NCBI RefSeq assembly: GCF_022539505.1
Contig: NC_061514.1
Coordinates: forward strand, 331,683,090 to 331,747,089
Direction: 5' to 3'
Source: Lolium rigidum
Lineage: Eukaryota > Streptophyta > Magnoliopsida > Poales > Poaceae
DNA length: 64,000 nucleotides
In this document: positions 10,998 through 22,270 of the stretch, in pieces
How positions within the stretch are numbered: position 1 is the stretch's first letter
Layout of the letters: each line of letters starts with the position of its first letter
Made by a program: the position numbers and the translations under genes
Notes under the pieces: generated by a model
What the model was told of the DNA's origin: nothing
Database searches by the model: none
What the model saw: only the letters and a program-made list of their open reading frames with translations

Positions 10998-11114
10998 GGG
11001 GCCGCGCCTTCTTCTTCCTCATCCACTCCTCCATAGAAACCCTAGCCGCCACAAAGCTCCAGCGTTCCGCCGCCTAGGTGTTCCTGCCACGCAGCCAACC
11101 CCGCGAGGAAGGCC

Positions 11115-11611
11115 ATGGCGGGTCCTGGTGGCCGCCGAGGCGGTCGAGGCCGCGGCCCTGGACGGCCCCGGGGACGGGGCGAGGGCCGCCGTGGTGGAGC
11201 GAGCTACGGCCCCACGCTCGGCCGCCGCTGCGCCCTCTTCGTCTTCCTCCGACGTGGAGGGACGCCGCTCCGAGTTCCTCCTCCGCATCGACGACGACCC
11301 GCTCGACATCAAGCGTCTCCCGGACAAGTTCGCCGAGTTCGTCGACGGCGTCGAGCCGGCGCATTTGCGGCTACGGGAGGCCGGCCGCAACTTCGCCGCC
11401 GGCCCGTGGAGGTCCTCGTTCGACGGGCAGGGGCAAGATGTACTTGCACACCGGGTGGGGAAAGTTCGCCCGTGACCCGGCGCTCGAGCCCGGCTGCCGG
11501 CTCACCTTCCTCTACGAGGGAGACGGTGAGATGGTCGTCAAGGTCTTCGACGACACGGCTTGCCGCGAGCACTACCACACCGGCGAATCCGAGTCGGACT
11601 CCGATAGTTAG
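11115..11611 (+). pseudogene. B3-like domain gene in TIR element copy 1, frameshifted
   Basis: The sequence aligns with the intact ORF at 23199-23693 but carries four single-base indels. One is an insertion near 11200 (GAGCGAGC versus GAGCAGC). One is a deletion near 11395 in the NFC...CRWP block. Two are insertions near 11415 and 11433. The frame therefore moves through all three phases: FLLRIDDDPLDIKRLPDKF, then RPVEVL, then SFDGQGQ, then YLHTGWGKFARD and TFLYEGDGEMVVKVFDDTAC. It is not translatable as one protein. The loss is recent relative to the element, since the surrounding sequence is hardly diverged from copy 2. Confidence 0.8.
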
Positions 11612-12440
11612 AACGTAGAGTGTTCTTTCTTTGCGGCCGAATCCGGCTACGGGCCGGATGAAGCTAGTAGTGGAAGGTTTCGTCTCGTTCGCCATCGGTA
11701 GAACCAACAAGGGCACCGTCAATCCTCCCGCTTGGATTTTCCAGTTTGGGTGACTCGGGTGTGCCCTCGAATGTTCTTTCTTGGCAGCTGAACATACGGA
11801 AATCAACACAACTGGTTTCTATTTTTAAAATATTTATATTTGTGTCCACCATGGTGCAAACTATGTATTAGTTTGTGTAAACCATGTTCCAAACTATGTA
11901 TTAGTTTGTGTAAAATAATCTTCCAATTTGTAATATTTGAAAGTATGTTGAAATGAAAAAGAGAAAAAAAAATGCGTCGGGCCGCTGGAGCCAACCCCAG
12001 ACGCAAACGGACACGCGGACGAAAACGGTCATTTCAGCGTCCGCTGCGCGACGCAAACGGACGCGTGCGGACACTAAAATGCGTCGCGCCGCTGGAGATG
12101 CCCTAAAGCCCATACCGCCATACCGCCATACCCGGATCGCGTGGAGAAAAGCCAGAGAAAAGAAGAGACTGATGCGACAGATAAACTAAGGGATGTGGAG
12201 CAAAATGTCCAACAAACCTGTACCCGCACGAATCTTAAGGTTGCAAGGAACGGTACATAATACACACACACCCATGTGTGGGTGTACAAAATCCACACTC
12301 ATATTCCGATCTTGTCTTTATATGTAGGCGCAACACGTCGGGATAGAGTTTAGATATTGACAGGATTTCAGTAGCAATAGTTTCAAGAAATTAGCTGCTC
12401 CACGGTACAAATTATGAACGGCACGCTAGTCTCACATTGA

Positions 12441-13329
12441 AGGTATCTTCAACGGGCGACGGAAATAGACGCGGAACGATCGTTTACGATCATGCGGTTG
12501 AAAAATGCGTCTGTACCCCAGCCCAGCGGCTTGACTCATAATGATCAGGTTGTCCGCGGAGACGCAAATACGATCCAAATATGCGACACATTTTTCCTGC
12601 TCGGACGTTGCGCGTCGGTGTTGGTTGAATCAAGGCCCGCCGGTCAGTCACACAGGTAAGTAAAATGTCTGTCATTCCTATTGATTGGCTAAAATGACAA
12701 TCTTTACAGAGATGGTAAGAGTTAACCTAAAACTACGACGACCGTACCTATTTGCCATCGCGCGGCCTTGTACGGCCAGGATTACTCGCAGTCGCGTGGC
12801 CTACCACCGGCCGCTGGCGTGACCTGAGGGGTCGGCGACGTCGTCGGAGCACATGCGTGTTTAGCCAGCCGCGTGCCGCTCCCTTCAGAGGCGGTTCTGC
12901 TCCGAAAGGAGGCACGTCTTCCCAACAACGGCGTTCGACGACCTCCGCCAGGGAGGAGTCCCAGCGCGCCAGGTCCTCGCCGTGATGGCATCCTTCAGCT
13001 CGCGGTTCTCTCGGTCGATCCACGCGTGGTCTGGCCCCTCCCGCGCCACCGCCACTAGGTCGGAGCACACGAAAGACTGCCTCATGGCCATCGCATCGTC
13101 GCGAGCTTGCGCCTCACCCGCAAGAACCGGACGACAATCAACATCCTCACCGCCATTACCAACCTTGATGCTGTTAGCCAATCAAATATTCATCGACCCG
13201 CTGGGGATGTCCCTGACGTAAACAGTCAGTGTGACACTGTACAACTATTTTGTTATCTGCGGGTCAACACAAATGGACGTGCGCGAATAATTTGAGCGTT
13301 TGTTTTGCCTCGGTCCGTTGGAGATGCCC
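12441..13329. mobile_element. Older relative of the B3-carrying TIR elements
   Basis: The ends AGGTATCTTCAACGGGCGAC and (inverted) CCGTTGGAGATGCCC are diverged versions of the same terminal repeat. It is flanked by TGA at 12438-12440 and 13330-13332. The left part shares GCGGAGACGCAAA and CCAAATATGCG with the B3 elements, but the cargo differs (see 12885-13181). Confidence 0.6.
12885..13181 (-). CDS. Unrecognised ORF inside TIR element
   Basis: An open minus-strand frame of 98 codons starts MANSIKVGNGGEDVD and contains a charged stretch typical of a coiled region (ARDDAMAMRQSF, IDRENRELKDAI). It fills the middle of the 889-bp element. I do not recognise a domain. It could be captured host sequence or an accessory gene of the element's autonomous relative. 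The ending in a basic, non-conserved tail suggests it is shortened. Confidence 0.3.
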   Translation of the reverse strand: MANSIKVGNGGEDVDCRPVLAGEAQARDDAMAMRQSFVCSDLVAVAREGPDHAWIDRENRELKDAITARTWRAGTPPWRRSSNAVVGKTCLLSEQNRL

Positions 13330-13332
13330 TGA

Positions 13333-14120
13333 AGAGCCAGACCGGGTGTCAACCATACAGGCGCTTTGTGTGTTGATTGATTCCCCTGATCGAGTCTGGT
13401 CGCCGCCGCCGGCGAGACTTGACGGGTGACGACAACTCGTGTCGTACCGGCCGAGCTCGCCGCCTTGCTAGTTGGCTGATCAGACCGAGCCCACTCCCCC
13501 CCTCGCCAGACTTTGTTGGTTTCCTCTCGCTAGAGGAGGTGTACGTACCGGCACCGGAACCAGACGTAGGCTAGCATGCTGGCGTGGTCAATCTTGACCG
13601 ATGCTGGCGCGGACACTTTTGCATATGTGGAGGAGAGAGATATGAAAAAGTAAGAAAAATGAGCACTCATGCAAGAGCCAGTGCACCTAGGCACTTTGTG
13701 AGAGTAATATGTGGGTCATGTATCAATAAAGTAGCACACTCTTATTGCTAACTACTACAAGATATATACTACAAAATATATACCATTAGATGTAAATGAG
13801 TTGCAAAAACGTCAAGTACTTCCTCCCCCCTTAAAAACCTGGATTTATGTATAACTATAATATATCTTTCTACTTTCGTATCTAGCTAAAGTTGAGTAGC
13901 TTTTTTTTTTCAGAACATGAGCACTACTCGAGGAAGGGATGAGCGGTTAATACGAAAAGAATACAACACCGAAGCCATGTGCATTGGCTAGGGCGAGTTG
14001 AATGCAGGACTAGTCTACAACTATACATCTGCAGTGCAAAACAACAGAAAAGCGATTCGCAAAAAATAAGGAAAATAGAAAGGAACTGGTCCACATTTCC
14101 ATATTCATATACGGAGTACT
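13333..14120. other. Gene-free stretch
   Basis: Mixed GC-rich then A/T-rich sequence with an old MITE-like A/T stretch around 13700-13800. No ORF or repeat is supportable. Confidence 0.3.
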
Positions 14121-14124
14121 TTAA

Positions 14125-17100
14125 TTTTTGTACGGTATACGTCTGCGAATTCGCATCCGAGGAGCCGACTGAACTACTCCCTTCGGAGGACCTGCATGCA
14201 TGATGTGGCTGCTGGATTGGTGGTCCGGAAAATCGGACCAGACGTACGTGTCAATGCTGCTCTTGCCAAGCTGGTATGGCTGCGATAGCGTGATACGGGT
14301 CCTGCCTTATCTCCGTCACGATCAATGTCAGAGAGCCGGAACGTGCTTCACTTCCTACGGCTGCCGTTATTCCTTCCGCAGCAAATGATTTGGGTCGAGA
14401 AATTGAAGGGAGAGGGACCATATCTCTCGTCGTTTTTATCAGTCCACTAATTTTCATTTTATTTTTTTTAAAAGCTATAAAATAAGAATGTGGCGTGAGG
14501 AAGAATCTCCCAAAACCTAGGATGAAATGAACCATGTTTACAGGCGGGCATCGGTAAGTGGAGGCGCCGTCATAGGAAAAATTCAGAGTATAAGCTTAAA
14601 AGTAAAAAAAAACTCAATGTCGTCTTAATTGGTTGTGTCCAACAATTAACTTGTTGAAGACATTATCTTCTAAAGCGTGGACTTTCTCCAAGATGGAAAC
14701 ACATGATCTATGATTAGGGCAACAACAACACATGTGCACTTTTTTTTTTGAGGTGTCGCCTTTCAAGAAAATGGTTGTCTTGATGGTGCTTGGTCTGATG
14801 CTAAAAGAATATCAAATGTTTATGTAAATTTGCCGACTAACTTAGCCATGTCAAATGTTATGCATTTTACACCGAGAACGTTGTATCTCTCAGCTATCCA
14901 CGCAACAGTGCAACTCATGGCTCATACTAGTCCAAAAAATGGCAAGCGGACATAGGCTATCCGAGTGAGAGATGCAGTTCGAAAAAAAAATAACATGCCG
15001 GCCAATAAAAAAAAGAGGTATGCTTTGTTGTCCTCTCTTTCGTTCTCGCAACCACTAAAGTTGAAGGCATAAGTTATCCGACAGAAGGGTATTGGAAGAT
15101 CATGACTGTCCACGGGAGACTAAAGTCTGAGAGGGAAAAACATCGAAGCAAAAGCCCTAATAAAAGATTATGGCGTTGCGTGCCGTGGAAACTTGAAGTG
15201 ATCACTTCAGATATGTCTCGAGAAACAAAAATTTGAAAATGAACGGTGTAGCAACTCTGCGATACTTGTTTTGAATAGGGAAGTATTCCCTCTATCCATA
15301 AAAAGATGTCAAAGATTTATCTAAATTTAAATGTATTTATACACTAAAAATTATATAAATCCATCTGGATTTACACAAACGTTCAATATCCTTTTAGGAG
15401 GGTACTAGTAGATTTTGTAGGCGCCATGGTAGATCAGTATAATCATCAGAGGTAAAAAAAAGACAAGCGTGATAACTGCTACTACATCTGTTCTAAAATA
15501 AATATCACAAATTTCCCTACTACGGATATATCTTGATACATTTGAGGTGTAGAAACATCTTGCGACTCTTATTTTAAAATCGGAGGGAGTAAATGCCAAA
15601 GCAGAGGGCTGGGTCGATTTTGGTCTGCGAAAGAGCAATGGTGTCGTGACCAGATGTGTTGTTGCTGCCGGAAACACGGTGCTATGGCCCGTGCTAAGCC
15701 TGTGCCGTGGCTTTGAGGGACAGTGCTGCCTTTGCTGCGCAGTTGGTGCAAGCTGCACTGAGGCGGCAGCAACCAACGGTGACCACAGGCACTCCATCGA
15801 CCGTGTCACACCCAAACGAATCGGTGGAAAACTGATCGGTGTCGGCAATGGGAATCAACAAAAAAGCAGATGCCGCGGGTGGCATGCATCATATCAGAAT
15901 ATCAGATACGCCTTTTGTTCCATTCGTGCCGTCTCATGCATGCCACGATCGCGGCCTGAAATGATGAGAGACGATCGAGATAAGAACACGTTGAATCGTT
16001 GATGATGTGGCCATCGCGGCTTACCTGTCTGGCGTCCTCCTTGGAACGCCCTCCATCGGTCCCGCTCGTTGAGAAAGACTACGAAGATGCCAATGTTCCT
16101 GCGCACAAGGAACGGTCCACAACGATAGGGGAGCTGCAGAATCAATTCGTTGTTCATGTGTGTTGGGTTATGAGTTATGAGTAGGTATGGGTCACGTGGG
16201 GTCGGTAGGAGAAAATTGCAAAATACTACCACCTTTAAAATAATCAGGCTTCAAAAAACATCGTCTTTGAGTACTATTTTTTCAAAAATTGCTGGTCCGC
16301 CCTCTGATTTTCACAAAAAGCACCGATCCATCAGTTTAGCTCGTGTGATGGTGTTTATGACAAGATGACTCTACAAGAGGTCATATTACACCATTTCCCC
16401 TATAACTTATTCTTCTTTTTTATGTTTGTTTCTTTTCCTTCAACATCCTGTGTAGGCTCAATCATCGAACAAGCTGTACCGCCAACGAGTTCTACATGGG
16501 TGCGGGTTTGTGCATGCCTAGGGCATCGGGATCTTTGGCACGTCCGACAATGGCGGGAGCTTGGGCATGTACGATGGTGTTCACGTACAACATGTCAACA
16601 TGCATGCAACAAAAGGCATGCTGGCGGAGTTCGAGTTGTGTGTGTTCCTCTCGCCATAGCTGGTCAGGCTTCGGTATCTTTCCCCACAATTTTTGTGTAC
16701 TAACATAGTATGTCTAGATGTACACCTAGGACTTTTTTTCAAAACTTTTTTACATTTTGAAATGCATTGTTTAATAGTAGGTATATTTGGACGTACGAGT
16801 CAAAATTAAAGCCCTAGCCTAAAATGTGATCTTTTTCTTTTTTGCAATATTTGTGTGTCGATGCGTGTGCCCAGCTCGGCTTATCACTTCTTTCAAATAA
16901 AAAAAAACCTGGCTTATCACTTCACTGTCACCATGCCTGCACGATCCGTCCGCTTGCGCAACATCATGTGAAGTACGATCGGTCTAGATCCGCCAACATG
17001 CCTACTCCGCGTAGGGTGAAGTTTGTCCGCGTGACCAGCCTCTATTTCAACTCTATTCATCGGCACCCGTCGGTCTCGTAGTCCCGGTGCTGGCGTCTGC

Positions 17101-17290
17101 ACCAACCAGCCAGCGAGAGGAAACTAACAAAAAAGCGTGCCAGCGAAGCAGATTGCGCGGGCTGATCCATCAGCGAGGCAACGAGCTTGGCAAATTGGCC
17201 CGAGAAGTCGACCTGTACGGCGGAAGGTCGCCGTCTGCCTCGGCCGGCGGCGGCGGCGATTGGGTTCTGGATAATCAACGCACGGAACGT
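14125..17290 (+). repeat. Segmental repeat unit B (of three)
   Basis: Module 1 is 14125-14400, module 2 is 15425-15965 and module 3 is 16850-17290, in the same order as in units A and C. Long identical runs link it to unit A (for example GACCAGACGTACGTGTCAAT and CGTCACGATCAATGTCAGAG). A Stowaway-type MITE interrupts module 2 at about 15484-15587. No conserved ORF. Confidence 0.7.
15484..15587. mobile_element. Stowaway-like MITE, ~104 bp
   Basis: TGTTCTAAAATAAATATC at the left and an inverted GACTCTTATTTTAAAATCGGAGGGAGTA at the right form Stowaway-type ends with a TA flank on the right. Confidence 0.55.
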
Positions 17291-17377
17291 GTGGCTGGCT
17301 TCGCTGGTGGTCAGGCTCTCCGTTTGAGGCCCCCCTTCACGTCCCTTGGAGCCAGACGTGGCAGCGGAGGGGGGTTG

Positions 17378-17760
17378 TGAATGTTTTTTTTCTCTTTGAA
17401 ACATAATAGAGATGTAGGTCGCTTCCATGTACGGATATACACTCACCTCATGAACAGACACATGCACAGTCTAGCCTATGAACATCTCCAAGAGACTGAG
17501 TCAAAGAAATTTTATCTGACGGGTCTCGAGATTGCCGAACTCATCACAGGTGCTTCGTTGTCGATGGAAATGTTGCATCCCACTGAAGAGTATCCCGCAT
17601 TTTATGAGACACCAAAGTGTCAAATATGGGGTTTGAACTTTAGCGGGTTGGGGGTGCCACTTTCCTCCCAAACCACAACCACCCAACCATAGGTTAGTTC
17701 TCACACGTACTCGTTTTTGCTGAGGAAACCAGAATAACACATCGGGTCATAATCACTCAC
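17378..17760. repeat. Degenerate interspersed repeat
   Basis: The stretch resembles a decayed interspersed element (tail-like block TGAACTTTAGCGGGTTGGGG). The type is uncertain and I see no intact ends or coding sequence. Confidence 0.3.
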
Positions 17761-17916
17761 CGAGAACGCGTCTCACATTGAGGAGTTATTGGCCTACGCG
17801 GGGATTGACGTGAATTTTCGGCGGTAGGAGGGGCCCCCTATAGACGATCTCGTTGCGCCGCGCCTGACCCAAACATGGCACATGCAGCATGGGACTAGGC
17901 AGGTGCGTCATCCTAG

Positions 17917-18123
17917 CCCTCGCACGCTAATGCTGTTGTACATGGCCAGGAGGCGTTCATGCGGATGGGCACCCGGTTGCGTGGCTTCGCATCCTTCTTC
18001 ACCGACGAGGATCTGGCCTCGACGTCATCTTTCTACGGGGTGCCTCCATGGGAAGCCCTTCTTCTCCATGGCCTTGTCGACGAGGACATGGTTGCAGCTA
18101 GCGGGCTGGGAGATGTGCTATGA
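17917..18123 (+). pseudogene. Unrecognised ORF remnant
   Basis: After a stop at 17914-17916 the frame stays open for 69 codons to a TGA at 18121-18123. It contains a protein-like stretch, FMRMGTRLRGFASFFTDEDL and then VPPWEALLLHGLVDED. The sequence looks like the C-terminal end of a host gene, but I do not recognise the family. There is no complete gene around it. Confidence 0.3.
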
Positions 18124-18611
18124 AGAAGGTCACCGGGGGCGGTGTGGCGATGGCAGGGCATTGCCGGTGACCTTATAAAGGACGGCGTACACGGAGGACT
18201 TCAATTCGATGCGGGACTCCAAGCACATGCAATTTATGGTGGGGCACAAGTTTAGCCGTTGAGCGAGCGCTAGGCCTGGTGCGGCCACTGGCGTAAAGTG
18301 TGCCATTGATTGCGGCATAAAGGCTGCGGCAGGCGCCGAAGCAATGTGACCAAAGCGATGCAGCCACAGCTAGGCGAGATCCAAGTGAGAGCGCGCGGTC
18401 ACGCGCTACATCTGCGATGTGTCGATGCCGACGTATTTCCAGCCTAAATTTCGGCTAAGAATTTATCACCCCAGACATGCCGAATAGTTTGCATTGTGTT
18501 AGCCCTCCAGGCTAGAGGTTTTCCCAAATTATATCCAACCTGATCAAAACGGTTATTTTTGTTTTCTTTACGTTAGGGCACTAAAGATATCCTTAGTCTT
18601 GCCTTACATTA

Positions 18612-19762
18612 GAGCATCTCCATCGGGCGGCTCTAATGTAGATTTGCGGGATGTTGCTGTTTTTGGGCTCACACAGGTGCGTCTAATGAAACGTCAATGC
18701 AGTATTGAGTCCAATAGAAGCGCCGGCAACCCCATGCCGGCCCGTTCACAAATGGTGCGAATTGGGGGGCGCCGGCACCCTCGTCCACGTAGGAAAGCAC
18801 CCGCGGGGCCCTTCTGCCAGCTAGACGCGTCGGTTTCCCCCTCCTCTCACCCCCTCCCAAGCCGAGTCCCACCCATCTGGATCGCCATCGCAGTTCGCGT
18901 CCCCCGTGCTTGCCTTCCACCCGGCGAAACCACACGCAATCGACAACGCCGCCACTCCTCGATCGGCCACCGCTCTTTCGGCCGGAAGAGAGGTCGCCGC
19001 CACCACCTCCCAAACGCCCCGTCCCGCCCGCAAGGTGTTCGTCGGATTGCCGCGATGGACAGCCACGACGAGATGTTGGTGCAGCTGTTAATGCCGGGGG
19101 GGGGGGGAGAGAACACTACCGTTGTCCTGCGGCAGCACCTCCTCCGCGTTTGCCAGCCCTTGCTGGTCGTGCCTCGACGCGACAGTTCAAGGACAGGCAA
19201 GAGGAAGAACGTCACCGGCATCGTGGGAGAATCAGGTACCCTGCTCTCACTTGGTCTGAGTGTCGAATGTGGGAGGTAATGAACGCATGTGTGATCATGC
19301 ACAACATGATCATTGAGAGCGAGCGTGACGAACATGTGCATGATGATCAACTATTTGATTATCAGGACCAACCTCTTGCTGAAGTAGAGCATGTACCCCA
19401 ACAACCGCTTTCCTTTACATGCATCGAAAAATCCGAGATGTAGGTGTTCATGCTCAATTCAGGCAGATTGTTGCGCATTTGTGGAAGAGGAGAGGAGGCA
19501 CAAACAACGTATGATTTAATTTGAATTAATGTACGAAATAATTTTCTTGTATTTGTGCTAAACTATGTCAAAATATTGAATGAATAATTTTATGTGACTG
19601 AAATATTGTTTCAAAATATTGTAAAAGGAAAACAAAAGATTTTGGGGGCGCCGGTTTGGGGAACGCCGGTGTGGAAACCCGTACCCCAAATGGAGGAACG
19701 TCCGCCAGCGCCCCTGATAGAGCACTACCGACGCTTATTTGGGGGCGCCGATGGAGATGCTC
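18612..19762 (+). mobile_element. Internally deleted PIF/Harbinger element
   Basis: The ends GAGCATCTCCATCGGGCGGC and (inverted) GGGGGCGCCGATGGAGATGCTC form the terminal repeat. The flanks are TTA (18609-18611) and CTA (19763-19765), a 3-bp duplication with one change. It retains the very start and very end of a Harbinger transposase gene with the middle missing. Confidence 0.75.
19055..19512 (+). pseudogene. Harbinger transposase (plant type), N- and C-terminal ends only
   Basis: From ATG 19055 the product begins MDSHDEMLVQLLMPGGGG, matching the usual start of grass PIF/Harbinger-type nuclease proteins. After a junction near 19230 another frame gives MWEVMNACVIMHNMIIESER, the conserved C-terminal block. 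A further frameshift leads to VHAQFRQIVAHLWKRRG near 19450-19500. The DDE nuclease core between these ends is absent, so the element could move only in trans. A run of 13 G at about 19096-19108 adds further disruption. Confidence 0.7.
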
Positions 19763-19909
19763 CTAGATCACGCACTATGAAAGCAAACCAAAAGTTCCCA
19801 TGCACCGATTCAATACATAGCAAAGCATCGGTTCTAATCTCCTAACAACAGCACAAGCGCACCAATATGTTGGTTCGACTGAAAGAAATCATTCGGCCTC
19901 CTCGTTCCA

Positions 19910-20143
19910 TCACCAGCCGCCGCCGTAACCGCAGTAGAAGCAGGGCGCTTGGCCGCCGCGGTCCTTGGAGCCACAGATAACGGTTCCGCTGGTCATGTTC
20001 GGGCGCGGCACCACGAACATGTTCTACACAACCGAAGGGTTTGCCACGGTGGAGGTCACTTCGGTAGGCGGAGTCTGAACTAAACAACACCGGGATGAAC
20101 GCCGGTGGTCGAAATGGGCGGCAGGCTCGGAGAGGCCGTCCAT
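19910..20143 (-). pseudogene. Small unrecognised ORF with one in-frame stop
   Basis: From ATG (20141-20143, minus) the frame runs 77 codons, starting MDGLSEPAAHFDH and ending ICGSKDRGGQAPCFYCGYGG before Trp and TGA at 19910-19912. A single TAG lies in the middle, just before MFVVPRPNMTSG. The four-cysteine C-terminus (C, C-x2-C spacing) is protein-like, but I do not recognise the family. A Harbinger-type end (GTTGGAGTTGCTCTC) lies downstream at about 20408-20422, so it may be element cargo. Confidence 0.35.
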
Positions 20144-20425
20144 CGCCGGAATATCGCCGATGCATGCGCGGGAAAAATTAAGCGAGCGGGCGCGCGGGAG
20201 AAGATTTAGGGCGGTTGGGGAATTCGCGCGCTGCTCGTCCTTTACCGCGCGCTAGGCTGGACACGGGATAGAAAGCGCATGCGGAAACGAAATAAGCCGC
20301 GCCCTTGAAAATATTTATTGCGTGGATGAAAATGCAGTGAGTGCTAGAGCGTGGTTTTACTCGCTGACACGCTGTAAAATCAGTTTCTTCAGTGCGCCGT
20401 CTCTCTGTTGGAGTTGCTCTCAGGA

Positions 20426-20578
20426 GCATTTGTTTTTAACCAGTATAGGATACTAGCTGGTTCTGAAATGACATGGAACAAGCTTACCTGGCTCCGTCGT
20501 TGCCAGATAATATGGACCTCCTCAAATAACCAGCCCTCCTTATCAGGGTGGCCCCGGCCTAGCTGCGTGTAATACGTT
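20426..20578 (-). repeat. Inverted-repeat partner of 41478-41619
   Basis: The reverse complement of this stretch matches 41478-41619 over about 140 bp, including GGCCGGGGCCACCCTGATAA and TTGTTCCATGTCATT. The minus-strand frame reads GHPDKEGWLFEEV and FHVISEPAS, so it may be an exon remnant of an unknown gene. Confidence 0.6.
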
Positions 20579-20719
20579 CGGCGAGATCTTTTTTTTTTTT
20601 TGTACGATACGTTCGGCGAGCTCTGGCAACACGAGCAGCGTATGCATCTACACCGTGAAGATATGCCATGTGCAGTGGCTTGGCCGTATGCATCTACACC
20701 GTGCTTAATTTTTTTACAG

Positions 20720-22270
20720 CACGGCCAGGAAAGTGTCCGAATTCGGATGCGAGGAGAAGCCGACTGACCTCGGAGGACATACATACTTCATGCATTCGTC
20801 ATGAGTGGCTGCTAGACGTACGTACTAGCTAGTGGTCCGAAAAACTGGACCAAACGTATACGTACGTGTCAATGTTGCTATCATGCTGTCTTGCATGATG
20901 CGTCATGAGTGGCTGCTGGCTGGTATGTGGTCCGAAAATTGGGACCAAACGTATATCGGTATATGTACGTGTCAATGTTGCTCTTTCCAAGCTGGACTGG
21001 CTGCGATGGCGTGATACGGGTCTTACCTTATCTCTCCATCTGTCTACGTCGGAGCATGATCAGAACGTGCACGATTACATTTCCTACGGCTGGGTTTATT
21101 TCGCAACAAATTAATGATTTGGATCAAGCGAGGGGTCACGCATATCTCCAGAATTCCAGATAGACGTTTGACGTTACATATATCCCTTGGAGAAAAATAG
21201 TCCCTCTGAGTATTTTTAATTACATTAAAACATGTGTAGATACATACATCTATGTATATCTGGACCAAATATAATCCAAACTGCGTCATTTAATTAGTTT
21301 GAAACGGAGGAAGTACTCGTGTGTATCATCGGTGAGTGAAAAGATAACCTAAATGGCCATTGAAATACTAAGAGTGGTATAGCGGTCGATTTCAGTCTTG
21401 AAAAGTTGTGAACGGTGTGGTGACCAGCTATGATGTTGGCCGGGGATACATGGATGGCGAGCAGGGTTTGCCCCGCAAACACGGTGCTGTAGGTGGCCCG
21501 TGCTATGCATGCTTGTGCCTGTGCCGTGGCTTTGAGGGACATCCCTGCCTTTCCGCGCAGTTGGTGCACCGAGGCGGCAGCAACCTGCAGCGGTGACCAG
21601 GGCACTCGATCGATCGTGTCAGAACCAAACGAGTCGATGGAATCTCACAAGGGGCATCACCGCAAAGCAGAGAAAAACCGGGAGGAGGCAGATGCCTGCC
21701 TGGTGGCATGCATCATATCAGAATATGAGATACGGCTTTTGTTTCCATCGGCATGCCATGCCATGATCGCAACCTGAAATCATGTGAGGCGAAATAAGAA
21801 CACGTTTTCTTGCACGTATGTATGCCTCGGTGGATGCGGCATCTATACATACAGACCCATCGGACGTACGTTTGGCCAAGCTGTCAAATTGATACTCGGA
21901 TATGTGCAGGATCAGTTTAGTTGTCTTATCAGTACCGGAGATTGCATGGGTCACATGGCGTCGTGTCCCGTGTCTCCGGTAGTGTGTTGGCTTATGATCA
22001 CCACCGGATCACCTCACTGTCGCCACGTACTGTGCTCGATCGTCGAGAGATCACCAACATGCGTTATCAAGCCTCTCTATTTTGGCCTCCATCCATGTGG
22101 AACCAGAGGAAACTACCAAAGTGCGCCAGCGAAGCAGATTGCACGGGCTGATCCGCCAGCGAGGCGGCGAAGCTGGATCGGCAAAGTCGTCAGGTACGGC
22201 GCGTGGTCGGCGGCGGCTGCGATCGGATTCAGGAGAATCAGCGCACGGAACATATAGCTGACGGATCGAC
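20720..22270 (+). repeat. Segmental repeat unit C (of three), most compact
   Basis: Module 1 is 20720-21135, module 2 is 21370-21775 and module 3 is 21845-22270. Module 1 contains an internal duplication: GTCATGAGTGGCTGCT...GGTCCGAAAA...GTGTCAATGTTGCT occurs at 20798-20878 and again at 20903-20982. Unit C lacks the transposon insertions of unit A and shows the pre-insertion site of the 4794-6833 element. Confidence 0.7.

Larger units (their letters stand above)
10592..12103 (+). mobile_element. PIF/Harbinger-like TIR element carrying a B3-like gene, copy 1 (1512 bp)
   Basis: It begins GGGCATCTCCAGCGGCGCGA and ends in the exact inverse; the perfect terminal inverted repeat is about 24 bp. It is flanked by TAA at 10589-10591 and 12104-12106, the 3-bp TWA-type duplication of PIF/Harbinger. 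A second, inner pair of very similar ends (CTCCAGCGGGGCGACGC near 10670; GCGTCGGGCCGCTGGAG near 11974) lies inside. There is no transposase; the cargo is the B3-like gene at 11115-11611. Copy 2 is at 22677-24179 and is nearly identical. Confidence 0.85.
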
